A stretch of DNA of 64,000 bases from Clostridium zeae (GTDB taxonomy: Bacteria > Bacillota > Clostridia > Clostridiales > Clostridiaceae), in the NCBI RefSeq assembly GCF_017312485.1, contig NZ_BMBA01000001.1:758396-822395 (forward strand), read 5' to 3'. Position numbers and translations under genes: made by a program. Of the stretch, positions 45,542 through 54,548 are shown piece by piece. How positions within the stretch are numbered: the first letter of the stretch is position 1; every line of letters begins with the position of its first letter. The notes under the pieces were generated by a model. That model was not told the DNA's origin, did not search any database, and saw only the letters and a program-made list of their open reading frames with translations.

Positions 45542-46329
45542 TAAATTTTTAACAGTCTCGCAATATTATCACCTAAAACCGCATTAGCTACATAAGCTCC
45601 ATTACTTACTTTTTTTACTGCTTCTATTGATAACTGCAAGTCTCCATAAGGCATATCCACACCAAAGATACATTTTAAAGGAAGTTCATTTATTGCTATC
45701 TTTAATACAAGTGTAGAAAAATAAGCTGATGTATCAAGATATAGATTCTCCATTTCTTTGGCAAGCTCTATAGCGGTCATCCAATTACTTCCTCCCATAT
45801 GCCCTAATATCACTGGAACACTAGGATAAGCCTTACACAATTCAGCAACTTCTTTTATATCCTCTAAAACCAGAGGATTAAACGCATGTATCCAAATTGG
45901 TAAACTTCCCAAATCACTTGAAGCCTGAAAAATAGGTTTTAATACTTTTATATGCCCACTTGCTGGAGTAAGTTCACCTATACCTACAAGTTTGTTATTT
46001 ACTATATTTTCTTCAATATATAAATTAGTGTCATTTTCACTAAGCCCAATAGGTACATTTCCAAATCCAACATACCTTGATGGATATGCTTGTATAACAT
46101 TAGTAAGCTCCCTTATAGATTTATTTCTTACCTGTATCATGGAATTTCCTTTTCCACTGACTATATCATTTAATTTTTTCATTTCTCTTTTTAAATCTTC
46201 TAGATTCACTACCACCTCTGGATGTATAGAAGTTGAAAATAATATAGTCTTATCAACACCTGCCTCATCCATTATTTTTATATGTTTTTCTACTGGCAAA
46301 ATAACATGTGAATGTCCATCTATAATCAT
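45541..46329 (-). CDS. amidohydrolase family (TIM-barrel metal-dependent hydrolase)
   Basis: The 262-residue protein has the first metal ligands in IIDGHSHV (residues 2-9), histidines in LPIWIHAFNP (about 150) and VILGHMGGSNW (about 181), and the final aspartate in CIFGVDMPYGD (about 226). This is the amidohydrolase_2 pattern of decarboxylases and lactonases. The substrate is unknown. It is divergent from an HxlR regulator, with a dyad between them. Confidence 0.85.
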   Translation of the reverse strand: MIIDGHSHVILPVEKHIKIMDEAGVDKTILFSTSIHPEVVVNLEDLKREMKKLNDIVSGKGNSMIQVRNKSIRELTNVIQAYPSRYVGFGNVPIGLSENDTNLYIEENIVNNKLVGIGELTPASGHIKVLKPIFQASSDLGSLPIWIHAFNPLVLEDIKEVAELCKAYPSVPVILGHMGGSNWMTAIELAKEMENLYLDTSAYFSTLVLKIAINELPLKCIFGVDMPYGDLQLSIEAVKKVSNGAYVANAVLGDNIARLLKI

Positions 46330-46388
46330 ATTTGTACTCCCCCTATATTAAACTTAATTTTATTATAATCAAGTGATGTAAAAATGAA

Positions 46389-46413
46389 AGTATGCACTTT
46401 TTTGTGCTATACT
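46389..46413. promoter_or_regulatory. HxlR operator-like dyad
   Basis: The arms agtatgcac and gtgctatact are complementary with one unpaired base and are separated by six T. The right arm overlaps a TATACT -10 for the HxlR gene. It lies in the divergent region shared with the amidohydrolase. Confidence 0.5.
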
Positions 46414-46435
46414 ATCATAAAGGAGAGTGGAATTA

Positions 46436-46756
46436 TTGAAAGAACTTTGTTATGTAAGCAATAAAGAACCTTTCGAATATACTTTATCTATCATCAGCGG
46501 AAAATGGAAATTAAAAATTATTTACCTTCTTGCTTGCTCTGGAACAGTGAGATATGGTGTTATTAGGAAAAGCATTGATGGAATTACACATAAGATGTTA
46601 AGTTCCCAATTAAAAGAATTAGAAGGCGAAAATATTATACTACGAAAGGAATACCCTCAAATTCCTCCAAAAGTAGAATATTCTCTTACCGAAAAAGGAG
46701 AAAGCCTTATCCAACTTGTAAAAGACATGTGCGAATGGGGCGTAAAAAACATATAA
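46436..46756 (+). CDS. HxlR family transcriptional regulator
   Basis: This is a 106-residue winged helix protein: FEYTLSIISGKWKLKIIYLL, KMLSSQLKELEGENII and VEYSLTEKGESL are the HxlR hallmarks. A cysteine near the N-terminus (LCYVSN) may be redox- or electrophile-sensitive, as in other members. GTG 46427 overlaps the AAAGGAG site, so TTG 46436 is preferred. It is divergent from the amidohydrolase, its likely target. Confidence 0.88.
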   Translation: MKELCYVSNKEPFEYTLSIISGKWKLKIIYLLACSGTVRYGVIRKSIDGITHKMLSSQLKELEGENIILRKEYPQIPPKVEYSLTEKGESLIQLVKDMCEWGVKNI

Positions 46757-46787
46757 TAGTTATCGCAATGTCATCATCAATTATCAA

Positions 46788-46817
46788 AAAAGAGCTAGTT
46801 TTTAAACTAACTCTTTT
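46788..46817 (+). terminator. intrinsic terminator
   Basis: A 14-bp stem (aaaagagctagttt / aaactaactctttt) with one mismatch and a two-base centre, ending in TTTTATT. It lies 32 bases after the HxlR stop. Confidence 0.65.
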
Positions 46818-46856
46818 ATTATAGGATTGGTATATCTATAGTTTCCTTTACAACAT

Positions 46857-46884
46857 AACCTCTTCTGATTACTCAGAAGAGGTT
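46857..46884. terminator. hairpin, probable terminator
   Basis: A perfect 12-bp stem (aacctcttctga / tcagaagaggtt) with a four-base loop lies 18 bases beyond the AraC-GyrI gene stop. T tracts are short on both sides. Confidence 0.6.
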
Positions 46885-46901
46885 TTAATATATACTGCAG
46901 A

Positions 46902-47783
46902 TTAAAGTGTCACTCTTTTAACTGGTATCCAAATCTCGCTTTTGTAATTTGGTAAAGATACCTCCTTACTTTCATTCCATAAAATTTCCGGTCCTTCTGC
47001 CTGCTCATAGCTTGAAGCTGGAAACCATTCTGAATATATACGTCCCCATACATTCTGAAGCGTATCTGGAAATGGTCCTACAGCTTCAAATACAGCCCAT
47101 GTTGATGCAGCAACATCAAGTTTTGTTAAGTTTACTGGGAACTCTCTTGTTGTAGCGACTCCTATATAATGATCAAGTTCCCCTTTTTCCTCCATTCTTC
47201 CTTCTGAGAAGTTAGTAGATGCGCTTATTATTCCTCTTGGCTCTACATTGGAAAGTTCTTTAAGCTGATGAATCATTTCTTCATTTAAACTTTTCCACAT
47301 CTCTGCAATACCAGGATTAACTCCACTAAAAACAATTGGAACTCTCTTCATGATACCAACTATGCTAAATGCCTCTTTTTCTACTATTCTATAATTCATT
47401 TCATTTCCCCCTTTAATTGTTAGTTGAAAGGTCATTCTTGGATATGCTTTCAATGATTGCCCTTTTATCCTTGCTTCAGAAGGCGTTATACCATGCAAGC
47501 TTTGAAAAGCTCTTGTAAAGGAATCAGGTGAACTGTATCCATATTTAATAGCTATATCAATCACCCTAACATTACTATTATTATTAAGTTCAAAAGCAGC
47601 AATAGTAAGTCGTCTTCTACGAATATATTCCGATAGAGAAATTCCTGCTAAGAAAGAAAACATTCTTTGAAAATGATATTCTGAACATAATGCCAATCTA
47701 GCCACTTCTTTAAAATTAATATCATCTGTAAGGTTTTCTTCAATATAATCTAATGCATCATTCATTCTTTTTAGCGAATCCAT
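46902..47783 (-). CDS. AraC regulator fused to a GyrI-like effector domain
   Basis: The 293-residue protein has the AraC DNA-binding domain first (residues about 8-105; [37 protein letters not shown]). The GyrI-like effector-binding domain follows (about 130-293; [20 protein letters not shown] to [11 protein letters not shown]). This is the Rob-type order used by drug-sensing regulators. GGGGGAG precedes ATG 47783. It stands alone; no target gene is evident. Confidence 0.92.
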   Translation of the reverse strand: MDSLKRMNDALDYIEENLTDDINFKEVARLALCSEYHFQRMFSFLAGISLSEYIRRRRLTIAAFELNNNSNVRVIDIAIKYGYSSPDSFTRAFQSLHGITPSEARIKGQSLKAYPRMTFQLTIKGGNEMNYRIVEKEAFSIVGIMKRVPIVFSGVNPGIAEMWKSLNEEMIHQLKELSNVEPRGIISASTNFSEGRMEEKGELDHYIGVATTREFPVNLTKLDVAASTWAVFEAVGPFPDTLQNVWGRIYSEWFPASSYEQAEGPEILWNESKEVSLPNYKSEIWIPVKRVTL

Positions 47784-47983
47784 TGTGCATCTCCCCCTTT
47801 CATTAATAGGATATCAGAATTTGCATAGGTCTATCCGACTTATCTGGTTCAGTTTTGTAGGGTATACCACTTCACTGATATTTTACTTACAACTCCACCT
47901 AGATTTATCTTATCTAGTTCATATTATGAATTATTTACAGATAAGAAATACCTGCATAATATATACTCTTTGTACAAATAATT

Positions 47984-48028
47984 AAGGATTACTTGGAACC
48001 TTGTTTATTCAAGTTCCAAGTAATCCTT
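47984..48028 (-). terminator. hairpin overlapping the end of kptA
   Basis: A perfect 16-bp stem (aaggattacttggaac / gttccaagtaatcctt). One arm encodes the last residues of KptA and the stop codon lies in the loop. Downstream sequence on the minus strand is only mildly T-rich. Confidence 0.6.
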
Positions 48029-48577
48029 ATTCTGAAGTGATATATACTCTACAGGAACAGAATCAGTTAACCAAACTCCATTTTTTGAAAGATAGAATTT
48101 ATGTCCATTATTAAACATTGTTATAGAATTAATTTTAAGTACAATAACCTTTCCATGACGTTCGCCTACTGACCTGGCTGTATCAAAATCCATAGACAAA
48201 TGTACGTATTGCCTGCTTTGTTTCTGTATACCTAAATCCATAATACTATCAATAAATCTTCTTGAGGTACCATGATAAAGGTGTTTCGGAGGAATACTTT
48301 CCGCTAATTCCACATCAACATCTATTGAATGCCCCTGATTAGCTCTTACTTTTGTTCTATCATCACTAAAACTATATCTTTGTTTATTATTCTCTTTAAC
48401 AATGCGTTCAAGGGTCTCAAAATTGATCCTTTTTCCTGCATTATTTATTCCTTTAATTAAATCTTCTATCTTTGCCCATCCATGTGCATCGAGAGTAATT
48501 CCTATAGTATCTGGGCTATGTCTTAAAATTAAGCTAATAAATTTTCCTAATTCTATGTCTTCTCTATTTTCTTTCAT
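48005..48577 (-). CDS. kptA: RNA 2'-phosphotransferase KptA
   Basis: The 190-residue protein has all KptA signatures: GKFISLILRHSPDTIGITLD near the N-terminus, RANQGHSIDVD, YHGTS and YVHLSMDFDTARSVGERHGK. It removes a splice-junction 2'-phosphate from RNA by transfer to NAD; in bacteria its natural role is uncertain. The frame opens at 48601, but AAGGAG selects ATG 48577. It stands alone. Confidence 0.94.
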   Translation of the reverse strand: MKENREDIELGKFISLILRHSPDTIGITLDAHGWAKIEDLIKGINNAGKRINFETLERIVKENNKQRYSFSDDRTKVRANQGHSIDVDVELAESIPPKHLYHGTSRRFIDSIMDLGIQKQSRQYVHLSMDFDTARSVGERHGKVIVLKINSITMFNNGHKFYLSKNGVWLTDSVPVEYISLQNKDYLELE

Positions 48578-48698
48578 TTTTACTCCTTTATAGGGTTCCA
48601 ACTTTAACTATTAAGTTATACGTGAAAAAAATCATAGGTGAGTGGTTTCAAACAGGCATAAATCAAGTTTCAATACAGGAACTCCTTATTAGTTTTAG

Positions 48699-49775
48699 TT
48701 ATATATTTGCCATAGCAGCCTTTAATTCTCTAATACTTTCTTCATAGTCTGATATTCCAGACAAAACTTTAAAATCCTCCTCATCAATGATTGATTGAAG
48801 TACTTTTTTTCTAATAATCTTCTGACCTTCAGGATTAACTTGAAGCTTAATTTTTTCAAAATATGGATTAAAGCTATGATCATATTTGGCAGAGAGAAAT
48901 TCCTTTACATAAATCTTGAACCATCTTGCAGCAGTTTCCATCTGATTGATTTCCATATATAATTTACTATAATTAGCTGCCGCTGAACCTAAACCTATTT
49001 GGAACATCTTCTGCAAATTATACCATGTATCTAAATAGAAAATTGCCTTTTCATAATCCTTCTCTTTCCTTGAAACCTTAGCTAATACACTAAGCATAGT
49101 ACAACTATGAATTATGTAGTTTAGTAATTTGTTACTACAACATTTTACAGTTTCATCATTCTTTCCTTGTTTCAAATAAAGTTCTGTATATAACACTGCT
49201 GGATCAATTGGATATAGCGGTAGCTCATTAAGTGACTTCTCACTTTCTTCATAATCTCCCATATCCATCTGAATCTGCGCAATACTAAAAAGTGCTATTG
49301 GAGTATACTTAGACTCCCTACTCTCAACTACCTGTTGTAGTAAGGATAAAGAATATTTTTTTTTTGATTTTATAAATTCTTCTGTAGGATGCTCTGCCGT
49401 TACCAAATACATATAAAGTAAGGTTGCCACTTCAAACTTAAGGTGTATACTGTTTGAATATTCATTTAAATAAATCACACATTTTTCTTCTCCTACAGCA
49501 TAACCTTCATGTAAAAACAGTGTAATTAATTCTTGTTTAATATTAGAAACTTCTGTCTCTGAAAGCTGACACTGAAAGGATAATAATTCATCTATGGATG
49601 TATTTAACGCTCGTGCCAAGGGTGCTAGAAGAGATATATCTGGTGTGGAATTTCCATTTTCCCACTTGCTTACTGCACCTGCTGAAACCCCAACGATTGC
49701 AGCTAACTGTTCTTGAGTAATATTTCTTGCTTTTCTTAATTGAAAAATTGTTTCTCCAATCTTTAATCTATCCAA
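48699..49775 (-). CDS. XRE family regulator with TPR-like C-terminal domain
   Basis: The 358-residue protein has an XRE HTH at residues about 4-58 (IFQLRKARNITQEQLAAIVG, VSAGAVSKWENGNSTPDISL). A helical repeat region of about 280 residues follows (TPIALFSIAQIQMDMGDYEE, EKDYEKAIFYLDTWYNLQ). Such architectures often bind peptides or other proteins. GGAGG with seven-base spacing supports TTG 49775; the frame extends to ATG 49823 without a signal. The radical SAM gene lies upstream in the same direction but behind a strong terminator. Confidence 0.88.
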   Translation of the reverse strand: MDRLKIGETIFQLRKARNITQEQLAAIVGVSAGAVSKWENGNSTPDISLLAPLARALNTSIDELLSFQCQLSETEVSNIKQELITLFLHEGYAVGEEKCVIYLNEYSNSIHLKFEVATLLYMYLVTAEHPTEEFIKSKKKYSLSLLQQVVESRESKYTPIALFSIAQIQMDMGDYEESEKSLNELPLYPIDPAVLYTELYLKQGKNDETVKCCSNKLLNYIIHSCTMLSVLAKVSRKEKDYEKAIFYLDTWYNLQKMFQIGLGSAAANYSKLYMEINQMETAARWFKIYVKEFLSAKYDHSFNPYFEKIKLQVNPEGQKIIRKKVLQSIIDEEDFKVLSGISDYEESIRELKAAMANI

Positions 49776-49921
49776 ACTAATACCTCCGTTTTTTCTCAAT
49801 GCAAAGTCCTTTGATAACTTCATTATAAGACGAATCTATCCTACTCACAATGGAGAGAAAGTTGAATTTAAGTAAAAAAACTTGAAGAAGATTCAACCTT
49901 AAAATTAAATTTAAGACAAAT

Positions 49922-49961
49922 GAAAAAAGTGCTTCGTCCGCCAAACGAAAGCACTTTTTTC
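49922..49961 (-). terminator. strong terminator after the radical SAM gene
   Basis: Stem gaaaaaagtgctt / aaagcacttttttc with a GC-containing loop and six T on the minus strand, 19 bases after the radical SAM stop. Confidence 0.8.
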
Positions 49962-49980
49962 TTATATTATAGTCCTCAAA

Positions 49981-51105
49981 TTAAAATACCAACTCTCCTG
50001 GTCTATAGCCAGTAGGTAATTCTTCTTCAATTAAAAATTTGAAATTGTCATCACGTAGTATTGGTAAAAAGACTTCGTATGGAATCTTCGTGAACTCACA
50101 GCCATAGCTACTTGCCCCGAACCACTTGCCTTCTTTGCTACTTAAATTTAAGTCTCTAGCAAATTTTGTATGGTTTGAGCAATCATGAACTGCTAAATCC
50201 CATTGTTCATCATCAGCTATTTTCATGAATTTCAGAGTTAATTCTCTACTCCATGTTGGTGATATATAACCATGTCTAGAGATATACATGTTTTCCCCAT
50301 AATAGTTGTCTATGTTATTCTCATTTAAATGCAATTCTGCACAATTGATAAAATCTACTTTTGTATCTAATATAGCTTGCTTTTTCTCAAAGAAAACTTC
50401 AAAAAACTCAGGAGTCATTGGAGTTTCAATCCCTACGCTTTTAAAATATTTCTTTGCTATTTTAATATTCTCAATAACTTTGTCAGCACAGTTAGATGCA
50501 CCTAAGTTGAAACGTATTTCATCGAGACCAGCTTCTGCTAATGCTTTCAAAGTCTCTTCTGTAGCTAAAAGACCATTTGTATATAAATGTTGATGAATAT
50601 TAGCATCTCTGAATTTCTTTACAACTGGATAGTATTTTTCAATTTCCATAAATGGTTCTAAATAAACGTAGGAAATACCAGTAGGTTTCTTGTGTATTGA
50701 AAGAAGAAGATCTATATCCTTCTCATAAAATTTTGTTTCTCCAATTTGCCACATACCTTCACCGATTGGAGGAATAAAATCAAGCTCTCCATAATTGTAG
50801 CAGAACTTACACTGTATGTTGCATTTATTTGTTTTTCTAATTGCACTCAAACCAGTTCCAAATAGGCAAGAAGTGCATCCTTTTGAAAACTTACTGTCAT
50901 TTCCTACATAAAAAGTTCTATTTTGTAGGGTTTTAAAATTTTTAATTTCCGACATTAACATTTCATTTCTATGATCAATCGCTGCCTCAATTTGGGCAAA
51001 GGTAGCGTAAATGATTTCTTGTTGCTTTGTCATTGGTTCTTCATCCTCAGGTAACATTGCAAAAAACTCAAACCAACTCAATGCATCCTTCTTTGAAATA
51101 TTCAT
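49981..51105 (-). CDS. radical SAM protein of unknown substrate
   Basis: The 374-residue protein has the cluster motif NKCNIQCKFCYNYGE (C-x3-C-x2-C, about residues 92-106). An additional conserved-looking pair, KGCTSCLFGTG, lies just before it and may bind a second cluster or zinc. The barrel continues with SYVYLEPFMEIEKY, HLYTNGLLATEETL and GLDEIRFNLGASNC. No SPASM domain is obvious. GAGGAGG precedes ATG 51105. Neighbours do not reveal a substrate; a full-length RiPP precursor is not seen nearby. Confidence 0.85.
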   Translation of the reverse strand: MNISKKDALSWFEFFAMLPEDEEPMTKQQEIIYATFAQIEAAIDHRNEMLMSEIKNFKTLQNRTFYVGNDSKFSKGCTSCLFGTGLSAIRKTNKCNIQCKFCYNYGELDFIPPIGEGMWQIGETKFYEKDIDLLLSIHKKPTGISYVYLEPFMEIEKYYPVVKKFRDANIHQHLYTNGLLATEETLKALAEAGLDEIRFNLGASNCADKVIENIKIAKKYFKSVGIETPMTPEFFEVFFEKKQAILDTKVDFINCAELHLNENNIDNYYGENMYISRHGYISPTWSRELTLKFMKIADDEQWDLAVHDCSNHTKFARDLNLSSKEGKWFGASSYGCEFTKIPYEVFLPILRDDNFKFLIEEELPTGYRPGELVF

Positions 51106-51386
51106 AAAGTTCCTCCTCTAATTATCCTCTTGAAGATTCAATTCAAATCTTCTAGCTATGCTTTTCCACATACTCTTCTTCAAAAGACATACATGAATCC
51201 ATCTAATTATATATCAATTATACTGTTTTGTATGTAAATAAAGAGTATAATTTTCGACATTGTTTTTTAGCATAGACTTTAATTTTAGCACGTGTGTATT
51301 ATAATGAAAACAAAAAACTGTATACTTCTTCTAGATTATTGACATTTTTAATGAAGAAATTAAATAAACTTTTTAGCTTTATGGTT

Positions 51387-52403
51387 TTATAATAAGTTCC
51401 AGCTAATTGAATTGGTTAGTTCGCCTACCTTATCAATCTCTAATCTAATAGTATCTCCACATTCTAAAAACACATTATTCTCCATTCCGCAGCAGTTAGG
51501 TATAGTGCCAGTTGCCATAAATTCCCCTGCATGGACTTGTTCACCTTTTGAAGCATAAGATACAGCTTTTCCAAGTGAATGATAAAATTGATCAAGTTTA
51601 CCTTGAGCTACCTCTTTATTGTTGATATACACTCTAGCTTCTAGAGAGTCTATAACTGGTAGTATTTCATTAGCTGTAACTACCACTGAAGAAATTGAAC
51701 TAGCAAAATCCTTTGCTTTACACGGACCAAACCCCGTTTTTTTCATCTCGTCTACCTGTACATTTCTAGCACTAAAGTCATTAAATACACAAAATGCACC
51801 TATAGCATTAAGTCCCTCTTCCTCTGTTGCATTTATCACGTCTTTTGTAATGATCATTCCAAGCTCAAGTTCATAATCTTTCAATGTGGCATATTTAGGA
51901 TATGTTATGGTTTCACCGTTTCCAACGAAAGATAGCACATTCCCCTTATAGTACACAGGGTTATCATACCATGGTCTTTTTGGTACAAAAGCAGGAAATG
52001 GTTTGTTAGTGACCCATTCATAGACATTTATTAAAGGCATTAATTTTGGAGTCATCTGTTTAGTATACTCCCGTGAACTGTTAATAATATGCTTTTCACA
52101 GAGCATAAAATCACGGTAAAGTAGAGGTCTAAATGGCATTACGTCTTCACCTTCCATCGTCAATTCAGCTTTATTTTTTTGAGCAAGGTTCATAAGTTCT
52201 TCTAGCTTAACATATAAAGTATCATAGTTTTTTAAAAATTCAATAAGATCATCAGATTTATCTTTAAGTTCTTTACGCTCTTTAGTTCCATCATCCGGAA
52301 CTGCATCTAGAACTGCTTGAAATGCAATCCATATATTATCCTTCCATACACATAATGTATATTTTTCACAATTACTAATTTTTATTTTTTTTAATCTCAT
52401 CAT
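51387..52403 (-). CDS. fumarylacetoacetate hydrolase family protein
   Basis: This is a 338-residue protein. The C-terminal FAH fold (about residues 130-335) has metal-binding acidic residues in DYELELGMIITKD and VFNDFSARNVQ, plus GFGPCKAKDFASS and the GTIPNCCGMENN turn. FAH enzymes cleave or decarboxylate 2-oxo or acylpyruvate compounds. The N-terminal 120 residues are helical and less conserved. AAGGAAG supports ATG 52403, which keeps the operator at 52432-52444 outside the gene. Downstream of, and in line with, a TetR gene. Confidence 0.85.
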   Translation of the reverse strand: MMRLKKIKISNCEKYTLCVWKDNIWIAFQAVLDAVPDDGTKERKELKDKSDDLIEFLKNYDTLYVKLEELMNLAQKNKAELTMEGEDVMPFRPLLYRDFMLCEKHIINSSREYTKQMTPKLMPLINVYEWVTNKPFPAFVPKRPWYDNPVYYKGNVLSFVGNGETITYPKYATLKDYELELGMIITKDVINATEEEGLNAIGAFCVFNDFSARNVQVDEMKKTGFGPCKAKDFASSISSVVVTANEILPVIDSLEARVYINNKEVAQGKLDQFYHSLGKAVSYASKGEQVHAGEFMATGTIPNCCGMENNVFLECGDTIRLEIDKVGELTNSISWNLL

Positions 52404-52431
52404 TATTACTTCCTTTTTTACTTTTTTCATT

Positions 52432-52444
52432 TTAACATGTTCAA
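52432..52444 (-). promoter_or_regulatory. TetR operator copy 2, upstream of the FAH gene
   Basis: On the minus strand it reads ttgaacatgttaa, matching the TTGAAC-2-GTTCAA site at 53156-53169 in all but the outer right arm. It lies about 30 bases upstream of the FAH start, between the two genes. Confidence 0.55.
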
Positions 52445-52486
52445 ATTCAGCTAAAAAATCCCTTTTTCAAAAAGTGCATAGTTCTT

Positions 52487-53131
52487 TTATATAAAAATAC
52501 CATCTGATTCTATTATTAATACCATATCTACTATTTCTTTTTGCATCTCCACTATATGTCTTGTTACTTGTTGAATTTCTGCTTCATTTACGTTAAAAGC
52601 CTGTAAACTTATTTGTAGAAATGTATTAATCATTTTATCATATGCAATATCCTTTTTCTGATAATAACTTGCAATACAGCTCCTCATTGCACCTTTTATC
52701 ATTAATGTACGGATATAATAATCTTCATATGTATAATCAACATTATATTCTTCAAACAATAGCTGGGACCTTTCAGACGCACGAACTATAAGCTTATCTA
52801 TTATTTTGTTTGAACTATAAGCTTCATAGTATAGCTCACATATCAATTCATTCATTTCAACTGCTTTGAGTTCTATTGCACACATTAGTGCATATTGCAT
52901 GGCAGAATTTCCTTTTTCACTAAACCGTTCCTTTACTAAAGCTTCACATCTATTAAATAAAATCAAAACTAATGCCTCAAATATATCCTCCTTACTTTCA
53001 AAAAAGTGATATATACTTCCAATCAAAACACCAGATTTTTCAACTATTTGTCTTATTGTTGTTTTCTTGTATCCTTGAGCAGCAAATAATTCTTTTGCAG
53101 CAACTAGTATTCTGTTCTTAACTTCATCCAA
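52487..53131 (-). CDS. TetR family transcriptional regulator
   Basis: The 214-residue protein has the TetR HTH at about residues 5-50 (ILVAAKELFAAQGYKKTTIR, QIVEKSGVLIGSIYHFFESK). A helical ligand domain with several Cys and Tyr follows. GAGGTG eight bases upstream supports TTG 53131. A palindrome TTGAAC-2-GTTCAA just upstream of the start and a similar one before the FAH gene suggest that it represses itself and the FAH enzyme. Confidence 0.9.
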   Translation of the reverse strand: MDEVKNRILVAAKELFAAQGYKKTTIRQIVEKSGVLIGSIYHFFESKEDIFEALVLILFNRCEALVKERFSEKGNSAMQYALMCAIELKAVEMNELICELYYEAYSSNKIIDKLIVRASERSQLLFEEYNVDYTYEDYYIRTLMIKGAMRSCIASYYQKKDIAYDKMINTFLQISLQAFNVNEAEIQQVTRHIVEMQKEIVDMVLIIESDGIFI

Positions 53132-53155
53132 TATAATTCACCTCTAACAATTTAC

Positions 53156-53169
53156 TTGAACACGTTCAA
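53156..53169 (-). promoter_or_regulatory. TetR operator copy 1, upstream of the TetR gene
   Basis: A 14-bp palindrome TTGAAC, two bases, GTTCAA, 25 bases upstream of the start codon. A related site lies before the FAH gene. Confidence 0.6.
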
Positions 53170-53405
53170 TAGGTATATATTATTCGTACTGTATAAATAT
53201 GTCAATAATAAAACTTCAGAAAGCATTTAAATATAAATGAAGCAGGCATAGCAGGCTCAATTTGATATTATTGCTGTTTTTGCATTGCTTTCGCTTTCTA
53301 TTTAAGTACTCGTTTCTCTTCCTTTATGAGAAAAGTAGCTGAAATTATGTGTTTTCCAAATAAATATTAGTATTAAAAGTCTTATAATCAAATTCAAGGC
53401 AAAAG

Positions 53406-53444
53406 AAAAAAGCTCTACATCCTAAAAATATAGAGCTCTTTTTT
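53406..53444 (-). terminator. intrinsic terminator
   Basis: A 7-bp stem (agctcta / tagagct) extended by A and T runs, with a 13-base loop. It lies 45 bases beyond the stop of the remnant at 53489-53656 and looks like the terminator of that lost gene. Confidence 0.65.
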
Positions 53445-53488
53445 ACTTAAATTTAATTAATCTAACAGCTAAAAGCGGTGTAAGGATT

Positions 53489-53656
53489 TTATACTTCAAA
53501 CAATTTTACATCTTTTAAACATATAGCTAGGTCATCAAATATATTGACTTTCACTTCTTCTTTAAAAGAAAAGATACTTTCCTCTCAATTAAAACAAACA
53601 GTAACAGTTTTATCAAAATATCTAACATAAAAATGTTCTCTATCTATAGTGTATCC
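53489..53656 (-). pseudogene. remnant of an unidentified small gene with internal stop
   Basis: A frame without start codon reads GYTIDREHFYVRYFDKTVTV, then CFN, a TGA, and continues EESIFSFKEEVKVNIFDDLA followed by ICLKDVKLFEV to a TAA. Both parts look like real protein in the same frame. The family is not recognised. The gap 53132-53794 otherwise holds the operator at 53156, a terminator and the palindrome at 53665. Confidence 0.45.
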
Positions 53657-53664
53657 AACTTAAT

Positions 53665-53685
53665 TAGTCACGCAGTGCGTGACTA
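53665..53685. repeat. perfect 21-bp palindrome
   Basis: Arms tagtcacgca and tgcgtgacta around a single G. Too symmetric for a usual hairpin loop; it looks like a protein-binding site or a relic of one. No gene start is within 100 bases on either side. Confidence 0.5.
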
Positions 53686-53794
53686 TTCAGAATTTCACCA
53701 TAAGCCTTTTAATTCTTTGTAAACTTGTAGCAGTAAACCCTTTAGCAAATGCTATATATTAATTCTAATTTGTTCACTATTATATTTTTTATTT

Positions 53795-54352
53795 TCACTT
53801 TTCAATTTTCCACCATATTATTTCGTCATTTTCCTTATACCTAACAGCCCCTAAATTTTCTAAAAGCTTGTTTGATGGCATATTTGCTTTTTCCGTATCT
53901 GCAATCACATAAAGTGCTTTCGGATTTTCAAATATCCATTGAAGCAATGTCTTTAATGCTTCTCTTGCATAGCCTTTTCTTTGGTGACTTTCATCAATTA
54001 CATATCCAACTATTACCTCACCAAGTTCATTAGGGCATCCTTTAAGTATTATGAAACCAATTATTTGGTTCTCTTCTTTATGAATTATAGCCCAATTAGT
54101 TAGCCACAAATAATTGTTAGCATCCTCCAGTACCTTTCTTAACCTTACCTTCATTGCATATTTCATATCTTCATCAAGAGTTGTATTTACTAAGTTTAAT
54201 CTCAAATCAGTTTGCATTTTTGCATAATCTTCTAATGCTAATGCAAGCTGATGTGATTGTAATGGCAATATGATCAATCTTTCGGTCTCCAAACTATGGT
54301 TCATTGTCTTTAAATCTATATTCTCATCACTTTTAATTAACTTATTACTCAT
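53795..54352 (-). CDS. GNAT family N-acetyltransferase, RimJ/RimL type
   Basis: The 185-residue protein has the opening HSLETERLIILPLQSHQLAL (after a 17-residue extension), the acetyl-CoA loop DESHQRKGYAREAL (about residues 126-139) and TEKANMPSNKLLENLGAVRY. GGAGG lies ten bases before ATG 54352. Single gene; substrate unknown. Confidence 0.88.
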   Translation of the reverse strand: MSNKLIKSDENIDLKTMNHSLETERLIILPLQSHQLALALEDYAKMQTDLRLNLVNTTLDEDMKYAMKVRLRKVLEDANNYLWLTNWAIIHKEENQIIGFIILKGCPNELGEVIVGYVIDESHQRKGYAREALKTLLQWIFENPKALYVIADTEKANMPSNKLLENLGAVRYKENDEIIWWKIEK

Positions 54353-54488
54353 TCTTACTCTGCCTCCATAAAATCAAAATTTGGGTATAGCTATACCCTA
54401 CAATAACTCTTTAACTACTCCAATTTAGCTACTTATTATATTATGAAGACATACTTTACTATCATTTAAATTGTACATCAAAATGTTC

Positions 54489-54548
54489 TTAAGCTCTTAT
54501 ATTGGAAGCAGTTCTATATAAATTCTGAAATTTTGATATCTTACTCAT
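54489..54548 (-). CDS. 19-codon frame with strong ribosome binding site, probable gene remnant
   Basis: AAAGGAG precedes ATG 54548 and the peptide reads SKISKFQNLYRTASNIRA before TAA. The signal is as strong as for real genes here, so this is either a tiny peptide gene or the start of a gene lost by deletion. No family is recognised. Confidence 0.3.
   Translation of the reverse strand: MSKISKFQNLYRTASNIRA

Noticed and set aside
48699-51105. XRE-TPR regulator and radical SAM gene as a quorum-controlled RiPP cluster
   Set aside because: No precursor peptide with a ribosome binding site was found between or around them, and a strong terminator separates the two genes.
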